Shown here piece by piece: positions 16,795 through 25,027 of a DNA stretch of 59,734 nt. Position 1 is the first letter of the stretch. Every line of letters begins with the position of its first letter. The DNA lies in the NCBI GenBank assembly GCA_910587375.1, contig CAJULR010000044.1:1-59734 (forward strand), in the 5' to 3' direction. The stretch comes from Candidatus Gastranaerophilales bacterium. GTDB lineage: Bacteria > Cyanobacteriota > Vampirovibrionia > Gastranaerophilales > Gastranaerophilaceae. The notes under the pieces are model-generated. The model saw only the letters and a program-made list of their open reading frames with translations. It did no database searches and was not told where the DNA came from. The position numbers and the translations under genes are program-made.

Positions 16795-16841
16795 TAATGA
16801 ATTTTCTTCATTATAGTGTTAATTCATTATTATAATGAATT
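16795..16841. promoter_or_regulatory. Two palindromes sharing TAATGAA half-sites: candidate operator
   Basis: TAATGAA-N5-TTCATTA lies at 16795-16813. AATTCATTA-TTA-TAATGAATT, a perfect 21-bp palindrome, lies at 16821-16841. The pair stands in the divergent gap between the prepilin gene and the small HTH gene, 37 nt before the latter. Half-sites repeated at about one-and-a-half to two helical turns suit cooperative binding by a dimeric HTH protein. Its identity as an operator is inference. Confidence 0.5.
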
Positions 16842-16877
16842 GTACAAAATTCCCTTCTGTATGTCAACATATTAAGT

Positions 16878-17084
16878 ATGGGGATAAAAGAAAACATAAA
16901 AAGCATAGTAGTTGCGGCAGGCTGGAATTATGTGGAGCTTGCTGAAGAATTAAGCAAAATTACGGGCAGAAAATACACAAACCAGCTCATCTCAAACCGA
17001 ATCAGAAAGGAAATTATAAGCTTTCGGGAAGTGGAGCTGATTTGCAGCATTGTGGGATACAAGATAGAATTTATAAAAAAATAA
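16878..17084 (+). CDS. Small helix-turn-helix protein (DUF6471-like)
   Basis: A 68-residue protein. The first half fits a helix-turn-helix: NYVELAEELSKITGRKYTNQ, then LISNRIRKEIISFREVELIC. The length and pattern resemble the DUF6471 family of stand-alone HTH proteins. It should be cytoplasmic and probably binds DNA. It is divergent from the prepilin, with a pair of matching palindromes between them, so it could control itself and the prepilin. A terminator directly follows, so it is monocistronic. No strong Shine-Dalgarno is visible. Confidence 0.75.
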   Translation: MGIKENIKSIVVAAGWNYVELAEELSKITGRKYTNQLISNRIRKEIISFREVELICSIVGYKIEFIKK

Positions 17085-17125
17085 AGGCTTTGGGCGCTTG
17101 TTTGAAGCGCGTTTTAGCCTTTTTT
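17083..17125 (+). terminator. Intrinsic terminator of the small HTH gene
   Basis: A two-part stem, AAAGGCT/AGCCTTT outside and GCGCTT/AAGCGC (5-nt loop) inside, ends in a T run at 17120-17125. The outer arm overlaps the stop codon of the HTH gene. Confidence 0.75.
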
Positions 17126-17203
17126 AGCCCTGTTGTTTAATCGTAACTTAAAAAATATTTACAATTTGTACTTGAATATTGCCTTTGTTTAATGTAGTAT
17201 CTT

Positions 17204-17232
17204 TTGTACAGTAGATTTCGTATGGTTAAATT
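17204..17232 (+). promoter_or_regulatory. Candidate rplS promoter
   Basis: TTGTAC (17204-17209), a 17-nt spacer and TAAATT (17227-17232) make a sigma70-like pair, giving a leader of about 95 nt before rplS. The -10 is imperfect. I saw no clear L19 leader structure in the transcript. Confidence 0.35.
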
Positions 17233-17335
17233 TGAAATTTTGGGCAGATTGAGGCGCAAGGTTTGAAGACCAAAGGAAATCAAAAAGGTTTAAAAGCGAC
17301 AAATATATTAATTAACAAAGGAAAAGGTAAATAAA

Positions 17336-17689
17336 ATGAACCCTATCATCAGCGAATTGGAAAAAGAATATACGCAAAAAGAAATGCCCGAAACAAACCC
17401 GGGCGACACCGTTAAAGTTTTTGTTAGAATTATCGAAGGAAACAAAGAAAGAACACAGGCTTTTGAAGGCACTGTAATTAAAAAACACGGTTCAGGCGTG
17501 AACAAAACAATCACCGTTAGGAAAATCTTCCAAGGTGTTGGCGTGGAAAGAGTTTTCGCGATTTACTCTCCAAGAATTGAAAAAATCCAAGTATTAAGAA
17601 AAGGGGATGTAAGACGCTCTAAACTTTACTACTTAAGAGAACGTTCAGGCAAGGCTACAAGAATTAGAGAAAAGCTTGAAAAAAGATAA
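17336..17689 (+). CDS. rplS: 50S ribosomal protein L19
   Basis: L19 sits at the 30S-50S interface of the ribosome. At 117 residues the length is normal. The family core is clear: PGDTVKVFVRIIEGNKERTQ, FEGTVIKKHGSGVNKTITVR and RVFAIYSPRIEKIQVLRKGD, ending in KLYYLRERSGKATRI. AAAGGAAAAGG stands before the ATG. It is followed by its own terminator (17713-17748). In many bacteria it is beside trmD and rimM; here it is alone, followed by rbgA, another 50S-related gene. Confidence 0.97.
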   Translation: MNPIISELEKEYTQKEMPETNPGDTVKVFVRIIEGNKERTQAFEGTVIKKHGSGVNKTITVRKIFQGVGVERVFAIYSPRIEKIQVLRKGDVRRSKLYYLRERSGKATRIREKLEKR

Positions 17690-17713
17690 GTTGAAAAACA
17701 AAGGTTTTATGAA

Positions 17714-17747
17714 AAAATGCCGCAAAAGTTAGTTTCTGCGGCATTTT
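17714..17747 (+). terminator. Intrinsic terminator after rplS
   Basis: A perfect 11-bp stem, AAAATGCCGCA / TGCGGCATTTT, with a 12-nt loop and a short T run, lies 25 nt after the rplS stop. Confidence 0.85.
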
Positions 17748-17780
17748 TAAGTATAAAGGACATATAAAATTCGCAAAGAA

Positions 17781-17804
17781 ATTCTGAAACAAGTTCAGAA
17801 TGAC
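17781..17804. repeat. Solo copy of palindromic repeat family A
   Basis: ATTCTGAAACAAGTTCAGAA followed by TGAC matches in inverse the copy at 16324-16350. It lies between the rplS terminator and rbgA. This is the extragenic setting expected of a mobile or passively spread palindromic element. Confidence 0.75.
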
Positions 17805-17856
17805 AAGCTGAAGGCAAATCAGACACTTAAAGCAAATAAATTTAAAAGGATTTATA

Positions 17857-18717
17857 ATGAGCCATATTCATTGGTACCCGGGGCACATTGCAAAGGCAGA
17901 GCGCGCCCTTAAGGAAAAATTGAACCTTGTTGATGTGATTTTGGAAGTTTTAGACGCACGTATTCCAAAATCAAGTTCCTATGGGGACACAAAGGCGCTT
18001 TTCAAAGACAAGCCAAGAATTGTGCTTTTAAATAAGTGTGACCTTTCAGATGACACGCTTAATTTAAAATGGAAAAAAAGAATTGAGGAAAAAGAAGGTG
18101 TAGTCTGCCTTTTGACTTCTAACGGCAGCCAAAAAGATACAAATTTAATAATAAATAAAATTTTAGAAGTTTCAAAACCAATTACAGAAAAAATGGTGGC
18201 AAAGGGGCTTTTGCCAAGGCCCGTGAGGGTTATGGTTGCAGGAATGCCAAATGTCGGAAAATCAAGCACGATAAACAGATTGATTAAAAAAGCAAAGACA
18301 AAAACCGGCGCAAGGGCGGGTGTCACAAGGCAGCAGCAGTGGGTTCGGGTGCATGAAAAAATCGAACTTTTGGACACACCCGGCATAATTCCTATGGCAC
18401 AGCCAAACCAGGAAGCGGCGCTGAAATTGGCCTGTGTGAATTCAATTGGGGAAAATGCTTATGATAACGAGCATGTGGCACGCGAGCTTTTAAGGCTTTT
18501 AATTGGAAAATATGAAAAAAATGTACGCGCATATTATAAATTAGAGGATGAAGAAAACGGGGCGCAGCCGGAGATTACAATAGAAAACATTGCGCTTAGA
18601 AGGAATTGGATTGTAAAGGATGGAATGCCCGATGTGACAAGGTGTTCGCAGTTTATATTATCCAATTTCAGGGACGGAAAAATAGGGAAAATTACACTTG
18701 ATGAGTATGAATACTGA
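17857..18717 (+). CDS. rbgA: Ribosome biogenesis GTPase RbgA (YlqF)
   Basis: RbgA/YlqF acts late in assembly of the 50S subunit. The GTPase motifs are circularly permuted, as in this family: G4 (NKCDL) comes before G1 (GMPNVGKSS) and G3 (DTPG). The opening HWYPGHIAKAERALKE and the DARIPKSS motif are diagnostic. At 286 residues the length is normal. AAAGG precedes the ATG by 7-8 nt. The stop overlaps the start region of rnhB, an arrangement also common in Firmicutes. Confidence 0.95.
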   Translation: MSHIHWYPGHIAKAERALKEKLNLVDVILEVLDARIPKSSSYGDTKALFKDKPRIVLLNKCDLSDDTLNLKWKKRIEEKEGVVCLLTSNGSQKDTNLIINKILEVSKPITEKMVAKGLLPRPVRVMVAGMPNVGKSSTINRLIKKAKTKTGARAGVTRQQQWVRVHEKIELLDTPGIIPMAQPNQEAALKLACVNSIGENAYDNEHVARELLRLLIGKYEKNVRAYYKLEDEENGAQPEITIENIALRRNWIVKDGMPDVTRCSQFILSNFRDGKIGKITLDEYEY

Positions 18718-19420
18718 TTTATTTGATTTTGACCTGGAACAATTAAAGGCAACAAAATGTAAAAACCTTATAGGAACGGATGAGGCGGGGCGCGGGCCTG
18801 CAGCAGGGCCGATTTATGCGGCAGCCGTGTGTTTTAAGGAAGGCCTGGACAAAACTTCTGGCACATTGTATGGCAAAGATGGTTATAACAAGAGGGTTTT
18901 AGAACTTGTTCAAGCGCTTCGCGGGCTGAATGATTCAAAGCAAATTACAGACAAAGTGCGGCATGAGCTTTTTCCTATTATTCAGGAAAACACGTTTTAT
19001 TCAATTCAGCCGATTGATGAAAATATGATTGACAAGATTAACATTTTGAATGCAACCTGCGAAGCTATGCGCAGGGCTTGCATGGACGTTGTTGGGCAAA
19101 TTCAGGCAACTGCAATTGTGCTTGTGGACGGGAATAACAAAATTAGAGGATATGAATTTCCGCAAAAAACGGTGATTAAGGGGGACGCAAAATCGGCTTC
19201 CATTGCGGCGGCAAGTATTTTAGCCAAAGTATCAAGGGATGAACTTATGATAAAACTTGATAAAGAATTTCCGATGTATGGCTGGAAACACAATAAAGGA
19301 TACCTTTCGCAGGAGCACATTGAGGCGATTAAAAAATATGGGCCATGCAAATATCACAGGGCGACATTTTTAAGAAATATGATGGAGCGAGCAAAAGTTG
19401 AACAGCAGAGACTGTTTTAA
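18701..19420 (+). CDS. rnhB: Ribonuclease HII
   Basis: RNase HII removes RNA or single ribonucleotides from DNA. The motif GTDEAGRGP gives the catalytic D27 and E28. Further acidic positions occur in LNDSKQ, VLVDGNNKI and the KGDAKSASIAAASILAKVSRD stretch. The length (about 239) is normal with a slightly long N-terminus. The start lies within the last codons of rbgA; ATG 18701 or 18707 are both possible, so the two genes are coupled. Confidence 0.95.
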   Translation: MSMNTDLFDFDLEQLKATKCKNLIGTDEAGRGPAAGPIYAAAVCFKEGLDKTSGTLYGKDGYNKRVLELVQALRGLNDSKQITDKVRHELFPIIQENTFYSIQPIDENMIDKINILNATCEAMRRACMDVVGQIQATAIVLVDGNNKIRGYEFPQKTVIKGDAKSASIAAASILAKVSRDELMIKLDKEFPMYGWKHNKGYLSQEHIEAIKKYGPCKYHRATFLRNMMERAKVEQQRLF

Positions 19421-19640
19421 CAAGGGCTGTACATTTTAGATTTTTGCGCTAAAATAATTAGGCACGTTTTTTAAGGTGCAAACACATTTTTTGTGTTGTT
19501 AGGGAGATATAAGTTTTTAGGATTTTGTAAAGAAATGTGAAGTTTATCTTGTGCATTTAAAGCATATTGGCAAAGAAAAATTTTCACAAACCTTATAGGA
19601 TTACCTAAAAAGTGTTGTTAGAAAAAGGAGAAGGTTTTTT

Positions 19641-20798
19641 ATGAGAATCAATGCAATGCAAAGTTCCCCGGCGTTTAAAAGCGTCTATGTAACCACATCA
19701 ACTAAAAACAACGGGGATTATGTTGAAAAAGAAGTAATTAAGCCGTTTAAGAAAAATTTCCAACCGGCAATTCAAGATAGACCGGAATGCAGAGATTTTG
19801 ACCAAGTTAAAAAGAGCACAGATTTCTACGTTTTGGGCGCAGGCGCAGGCAGCAGATTTAAAGAGCTTGCCGCAACACAAGGCGAAAAAGCAAATAAAAT
19901 CAGCTTTGCACTTCCTTTAACAAACGGCAAAAACCTGCATATGCTTGACATCGCAATGGCAATGAGCGTTCCTTTTGCAGATGGCAAAGGTTTGCAGAGA
20001 AAAAATGCAGAAGTTGCAAGAGGCTCTTTTGCAGAAGTTTATGACAATGCACTTGCTTTAAGAAAAGCTGGCAAACCGCAAAAGAACGCTGTTGTATGCT
20101 GTGGCGACAATATGTTCCACACAGATAAACCGTTCGAACTTGATTATTTTGTAAAAGACGTTATTGAAGACCCAACAAAACAAATGGGCTTAATCGGCGT
20201 TGAGCGCGACCCTCAAGAAGTTGTGGGCAAATTCGGCGTTCTAAAAGTTGTTCCGACAGAAAAAGACGATGTTATGCAGCTTGACGGTTTTGTTGAAAAG
20301 CCAAAAACGCTTGAAATTGCACGTGAATTTGAAACACCAAACGGCAAATGTATTGCAAACACAGGTATGTTTGTAATTAAGGCAGACGCTATGGAATGGT
20401 TAATGGACAGAATTGAAGAAGACCCGATGTTCATTGCAAAAAATGAAGCTGAACCTTACGATTTTGCCGCCGCTTGCACAAAAGTTCAGGAAGAATACGG
20501 CAAAGACAAGTGCGATGTAAAATTGGTTCAAACCTGGGAAGACGCAGGCGACCCTGAAGCTTTATACCGCTCTATTGAAGAATTCCAAAAAGGTAATTTC
20601 TTATCAAACTTTGCTGGGGTTGACCGCGACGTTATCCAACATTCAATGATGAGAGATTTTGACGGCAAGACACTTTTGGCTTCAAACAGCGCTTTAAGCC
20701 TTTATGAAGACGCAGTGGCACACAGCGATGCCTTTGTCCCTGAATACATCAAAGGTTTAAACATTACAAACATTGAAGGCGTGGATGTAGTTGTATAA
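19641..20798 (+). CDS. Sugar-nucleotidyltransferase-like protein (GlgC-related)
   Basis: A 385-residue protein with the nucleotidyltransferase fold. A divergent activation loop, LGAGAGSRFKEL (residues 65-76; usual form LAGGxGTRLxPLT), is followed by CCGDNMF (binding Asp, usual GD), then GKFGVLKV, GFVEKPKT and CIANTGMFVIKADAMEWL. These are in the order found in glucose-1-phosphate adenylyltransferase and related enzymes. The C-terminal beta-helix of GlgC is missing or changed. About 60 residues precede the domain and contain SSPAFKS, a motif like the N-terminal tags of the glucan operon at 44-55 kb. AAAGGAGAAGG precedes the ATG. It is probably a cytoplasmic sugar-1-phosphate activator; the substrate is uncertain. 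Confidence 0.75.
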   Translation: MRINAMQSSPAFKSVYVTTSTKNNGDYVEKEVIKPFKKNFQPAIQDRPECRDFDQVKKSTDFYVLGAGAGSRFKELAATQGEKANKISFALPLTNGKNLHMLDIAMAMSVPFADGKGLQRKNAEVARGSFAEVYDNALALRKAGKPQKNAVVCCGDNMFHTDKPFELDYFVKDVIEDPTKQMGLIGVERDPQEVVGKFGVLKVVPTEKDDVMQLDGFVEKPKTLEIAREFETPNGKCIANTGMFVIKADAMEWLMDRIEEDPMFIAKNEAEPYDFAAACTKVQEEYGKDKCDVKLVQTWEDAGDPEALYRSIEEFQKGNFLSNFAGVDRDVIQHSMMRDFDGKTLLASNSALSLYEDAVAHSDAFVPEYIKGLNITNIEGVDVVV

Positions 20799-20875
20799 CC
20801 ACAAATATAAAACAAATGTTGCGGTGCGACCTTGAAACCTTTTATATTTAAAGTTTTCAAAAAATGCACCGGTTT

Positions 20876-20909
20876 AAAAAGAGCTCTCTAATTTGCAGGG
20901 CTCTTTTTT
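20876..20909. terminator. Bidirectional terminator between the nucleotidyltransferase gene and flhA
   Basis: A 9-bp stem (AAAAAGAGC / GCTCTTTTT, 15-nt loop) has T on both strands and stands between two converging genes. Its right arm overlaps the flhA stop codon at 20908-20910. Confidence 0.8.
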
Positions 20910-22998
20910 AATACCCTTCTCCGATTGTGTCGATGGCTTCGACGCGGATGTCTGTAATAAGTTCAGAGTATGAAATTACAACGATAGTTGGGATATGACG
21001 TTCAAGCATTTGATACAAAGGAAGACGAATTCTTGGAGAACAGAGGATTACAGGCTGGCTTCCAACGGCCTGGTGTGCCTTCATTAATGTATTTGCTGTG
21101 GTTTCAATTAATTCCTGCACCTGCATTGGGTTCAAAAGGAACATCGTGCCAAGCTCTGTCCTTTGGCAGGAATCATCCAGGGTTTTTTCCCATTCAGAAG
21201 ACAATGTCAGCGCATATAAAACTTTGTCTTTGTTGGAATTTGCAAGGCAAATCTGACGACCAAGGGCGGCGCGAAGCCTTTCAGAGAGGATATCGGGCTC
21301 TTTTGAAAATCTTGCATAATCGCAGAGGCGCTCAAAAATGAAGATGATATCCTTAATTGAAACCTTTTCTCTGATTAAGTTTACAAAGATTTTCCTTAAA
21401 TCTGAAGTTGAGATAATTGTCGGAACAAGGTCGTTAACCAAGGTCGGGTCTTGAGATTTCACAAGTTCCATTAATTTCAAGACGTCCGTTTTTGTCATAA
21501 CCTCGTCAACATATTTTCTAACGCAATCCTGTAAGTGCGTTACGATAACATCAACAGAATCAACAGCCGTAATGCGGTCATTTTTATTGATATACTGGCC
21601 ATCGAGCCAATAAGCCTGCGATTGGTAAGTCGGGTCAACCGATACAATCACGTTATCAGGCACTTTTTTGCCAAGCGCTTCCCATTGATCTGCAATTACC
21701 ATAAATTTCCCGGGGTACACCATGCCTGTTGCAACGGTGTTTGAGCGGATTGCAATTAAATATTCATTATCTGCAATGGCTGAAGAGTCCATAATTCTTA
21801 TGTTTGGAATGATGTAGCCGAGTTCATCTGTCACCCTTTGACGAAGTGCGGCAATTTTTGCAAGCAATTGCCCGTCCTGGTCAGGGTCTGCAATAACAAG
21901 AAGGCCTGCGCCCACCTGCAAACTTAAAACATCCACCCCAAGACGCTCATACATTTTATTTGGATTTACAAGGTCTTGCATATTTTGCTTAACAGCGTCC
22001 AATTGACCCAATTGTTGCTGTACATCCTGATTTACAAGAACAGAGAATCCGGTGCCTGCAATAACAAGGGTAAAAAGCACAAACGGCCACCAGGGAAGAC
22101 CTGTAATTCCTGATGTTAAGGCAATTAACATTAAAAAGCCGCACGCAAAAAACAAACTCTGCGGTTTTGACATAATCTGGGCCGACACATCCTTACCCAA
22201 AGAAGTAGAAGCTGCGGTAGAACGGGTCATTACGATACCTGAAGATATTGACATCAGGAGGGATGGCACCTGGGAACACAAACCGTCACCAATTGTAAGC
22301 ACTGTATACTTTGAAACAGCGTCCGCCATTGGCATTTGGTTCATCACAACCCCGATAATCAAGCCGCCAAGAATGTTTATCACCGTAATAATAATACCTG
22401 CAATTGTATCTCCCTTTACAAACTTCATGGCACCGTCCATTGAACCAAAGAGAGAAGATTCTCTTTGTAAGTCTTCACGGCGCTTTACAGCTTCTTCCGG
22501 GGAAATAAGCCCTGCGTTAAAATCCGCGTCAATTGTCATCTGTTTACCGGGCATAGCGTCCAACGCAAACCTTGCAGAAACTTCCGCGATACGTTCGGCA
22601 CCTTTTGTAATTACCATAAACTGCACAACCGTGATAATCAAAAAGATTACGCCGCCGACTATCATATTTCCGCCCGTAACGAATTGGCCAAAAGCCTCAA
22701 TCACCTGGCCTGCGTCCCCTTTTGCAAGAATAAGACGGGTTGAGGCAATTGATAAAACAAGACGAAACATTGTCCCAATCAGAATAATAGAAGGAAAAGC
22801 AGCCAATTCCAAAGGCTTTTGCACATAAAGGGATATCATCAAAAGCACAATGCCAAGGGTTATGTTCAATGAAATTGAGAAATTAATAACCCAGTTTGGC
22901 ATTTCCATTAACAAAATCAAAATAAGAAGGATTACAAAAATCGCAAGAGCAATTTCAGATATGGGGTTATTTGCCATTGCGCCCTTTGCCTGTGCCAT
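20908..22998 (-). CDS. flhA: Flagellar export gate protein FlhA
   Basis: FlhA forms the nonameric ring of the flagellar type III export gate. The 696-residue protein has about eight N-terminal membrane helices, then the conserved cytoplasmic loop with RFALDAMPGKQMTIDADFNA and GLI, and the soluble C-domain. It lacks specific features that would point to an injectisome homologue, and the neighbours are flagellar. TAATG overlaps the fliH stop, so translation is coupled. Other gate genes (flhB, fliP, fliQ, fliR) are not in the window. Confidence 0.96.
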   Translation of the reverse strand: MAQAKGAMANNPISEIALAIFVILLILILLMEMPNWVINFSISLNITLGIVLLMISLYVQKPLELAAFPSIILIGTMFRLVLSIASTRLILAKGDAGQVIEAFGQFVTGGNMIVGGVIFLIITVVQFMVITKGAERIAEVSARFALDAMPGKQMTIDADFNAGLISPEEAVKRREDLQRESSLFGSMDGAMKFVKGDTIAGIIITVINILGGLIIGVVMNQMPMADAVSKYTVLTIGDGLCSQVPSLLMSISSGIVMTRSTAASTSLGKDVSAQIMSKPQSLFFACGFLMLIALTSGITGLPWWPFVLFTLVIAGTGFSVLVNQDVQQQLGQLDAVKQNMQDLVNPNKMYERLGVDVLSLQVGAGLLVIADPDQDGQLLAKIAALRQRVTDELGYIIPNIRIMDSSAIADNEYLIAIRSNTVATGMVYPGKFMVIADQWEALGKKVPDNVIVSVDPTYQSQAYWLDGQYINKNDRITAVDSVDVIVTHLQDCVRKYVDEVMTKTDVLKLMELVKSQDPTLVNDLVPTIISTSDLRKIFVNLIREKVSIKDIIFIFERLCDYARFSKEPDILSERLRAALGRQICLANSNKDKVLYALTLSSEWEKTLDDSCQRTELGTMFLLNPMQVQELIETTANTLMKAHQAVGSQPVILCSPRIRLPLYQMLERHIPTIVVISYSELITDIRVEAIDTIGEGY

Positions 22999-23900
22999 TA
23001 ATTGCCTCCCTTATAAATACCGAAGGCATTTTGAATTATTGATAATTGGGTTGAAAAATTCGCGTCAATAACGCCGTTTGAGGTTATTACAACACAGCTT
23101 CCTTTTTCAATGGCTTCATCTGCAACAATTACAATTTTTGCGTCAATTGCAGAATTTTCCAAAACTTCAGGCATTGAAGCACGCGCAAAATCAACTTCAT
23201 CAGGCGCCACCTTAATTGTTATTTTTTCTTCATTTGATGAAATTTCTTCAAACACTTCTGTAAGCACACCTTTTAAGATATCGTCGGATAATTCCACCTC
23301 TTTTTTAATTATTTTTTTCGCAATTTCAAGGGATAATTCAAGCATATCATTTGAAAGCGCGTCATAGGCCTCTTTTTTGCACCCTAAAAATTCATTCAAA
23401 GAAGCTTTCAGCGTTTCAAGCTCTGTGTGCGCTTCTTCAATTCCGTTTTTATACCCTTCTTTTGCAGCAAGTTCTCTAATGCTTTGAGCCTCTTCCTGCG
23501 CGCGGGACACAAGAGTTCTTTCATCTATTCTTCTATATCCACGTCTGCGCTCGCCGCGGCGCCTTTCAAACCTTTCTTTAAATTCAAGGCTTGTAATATC
23601 AATTTTTTCAATTTCTTCAAGCTTTTGTGCCATCTCCATTTCAGGGGTTAAAACCTTTGGTAATTCAGGTTCTTTGGGCGCTATAGGCTCCTGCGGCTCT
23701 GTTTGCACAGAATTTTGTACTTCTTCGTTTTGAGGGCCTTGCGCAGGCTCCATACTTTGGAGATTTTGCTCTTCTGCCGTTAGATTTTCAGACACAGCCT
23801 CGCCCCCTGCGGCCAAGGCTTGGTTTTCAGACAGGTTTTCAACAATATTCAGGGTATCTTCGGGCTTTTTCTTTGGCACTGCCCTTCTTCTTATTATCAT
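22998..23900 (-). CDS. fliH: Flagellar assembly protein FliH
   Basis: FliH binds the FliI ATPase and links it to the export gate. The 300-residue protein has a disordered, Glu/Pro/Gln-rich N-terminus (1-90), a basic stretch (ERRRGERRRGYRR), and a helical coiled-coil core with Ala/Gly-spaced helices, followed by the alpha-beta C-domain seen in FliH and V-type ATPase subunit E (AKKIIKKEVELSDDILKGVL ... ISSNEEKITIKVAPDEVDF). It overlaps fliG-like by 4 nt (ATGA) and flhA by 1 nt. fliI, usually adjacent, is absent here. Confidence 0.85.
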   Translation of the reverse strand: MIIRRRAVPKKKPEDTLNIVENLSENQALAAGGEAVSENLTAEEQNLQSMEPAQGPQNEEVQNSVQTEPQEPIAPKEPELPKVLTPEMEMAQKLEEIEKIDITSLEFKERFERRRGERRRGYRRIDERTLVSRAQEEAQSIRELAAKEGYKNGIEEAHTELETLKASLNEFLGCKKEAYDALSNDMLELSLEIAKKIIKKEVELSDDILKGVLTEVFEEISSNEEKITIKVAPDEVDFARASMPEVLENSAIDAKIVIVADEAIEKGSCVVITSNGVIDANFSTQLSIIQNAFGIYKGGN

Positions 23901-24874
23901 TCGGCATTACCTATGTATACTTTTTCTTCCAAATGCTTACAAACAACTGCCGCAACGCGCGCAGGAATTATTACTTCATCTTTCACATAAGGAGAGAGTG
24001 CAAAGTCTTTAATTTGCGGCCTTTCATCCTTTATAATATTTGAAATTGTGTTTTTGTCCGAATTTTTAACAATTTTACACAATTTTTTATAACACCGCTC
24101 AAAACTCACAACCTTGGGTTCCGGCAGTGCCTGCCTTATTTCTCCGATACATCTTGCCGTTATATCTTTATCCACCTTGGTTTCTAAATCCGGCATTTTA
24201 AGATATTGCATTAAAACCTGGGCTTCGGGCTTGTTAAACTTTGTAATTATGTTTTTAATTTTATTTGGCGGGAAATTTTTGATTAAAAGTGCCAAAGACG
24301 CAAGTTTTAAGATTTTAGCGTCAGACATATTCGCACCAACTGTTCCGGCACTTTCTTTTTCAGCCTCAGTCTTTGCCATAGAATCAATATTTGATTGGTT
24401 TAGCGCGTTGTCAGAAGCCTTTTCATCAATCGCCCCTTTTGCCTTCAAATCCTCAATTGCCTGTTTAAAACAAGTGTTAACATGGTGTTCCACAAGGGGA
24501 ATAATTTGCTCTTGGGGCATTTTTTTAACAACAGCCTGCTTTGCAATTTCAAAAACAGTGAACGCCACACGCTGTAAAATTCCCTCACGAAGCTGCGGGT
24601 TTATTTTTGCCCTTAAAAGGTCGATTGATTTATGAAAAGACCATTCGCCAATAAACTGTGTTATTAAAGAGGCCTGGCCTGCGTCCAAATTAAGCGCTGC
24701 GTCTTTTACAAGGGCGTCGCCTGATAATACGCAGAATTTATAGACAATGTCGATGATAAACTTTTTATCCGCCGCGGGAATATCAGCAGGAATTACCTGG
24801 CTTGCTTGATTTGCCAGGTTTTTTGCAAAATCTTGGGGGCTGAACCCTTCTATAACTCTTTTGTTGTCCGCCAC
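23897..24874 (-). CDS. Divergent FliG-like flagellar motor protein
   Basis: By position (between fliF and fliH) this 325-residue protein should be FliG, the switch-complex protein that binds FliF and transmits torque. The similarity is weak. SNIIKDERPQIKDFALS matches the FliG middle-domain pattern (IxxEHPQxxAxxLS), and a helical C-terminal part follows. The strongly charged torque helix of FliG is not clear, and the first 180 residues look unusual. It could be a diverged FliG or a fusion with another helical domain. It starts at GTG 24874 with AAGGGGAG upstream and overlaps fliH by 4 nt. Confidence 0.6.
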   Translation of the reverse strand: MADNKRVIEGFSPQDFAKNLANQASQVIPADIPAADKKFIIDIVYKFCVLSGDALVKDAALNLDAGQASLITQFIGEWSFHKSIDLLRAKINPQLREGILQRVAFTVFEIAKQAVVKKMPQEQIIPLVEHHVNTCFKQAIEDLKAKGAIDEKASDNALNQSNIDSMAKTEAEKESAGTVGANMSDAKILKLASLALLIKNFPPNKIKNIITKFNKPEAQVLMQYLKMPDLETKVDKDITARCIGEIRQALPEPKVVSFERCYKKLCKIVKNSDKNTISNIIKDERPQIKDFALSPYVKDEVIIPARVAAVVCKHLEEKVYIGNAE

Positions 24875-25027
24875 AAGGCTCCCCTTGGTATTTTTCAGGT
24901 ATTAGTTTTAATTAATCCCCTCGTCTTTTCATTTAATATTTATTTTACCCTTTTTTTTAAATATGGGCTAGTTTATTGCAAAATTTACCAGCCCCAAATT
25001 TCAAGCTTAATTTTAAGCTCATTTAAA

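Noticed and set aside
22052..22828. 258-codon open frame antisense to flhA
   Set aside because: Shadow of the FlhA gene: no start signal, odd composition (Ile/Thr/Pro-rich), and the opposite strand is a clear FlhA.
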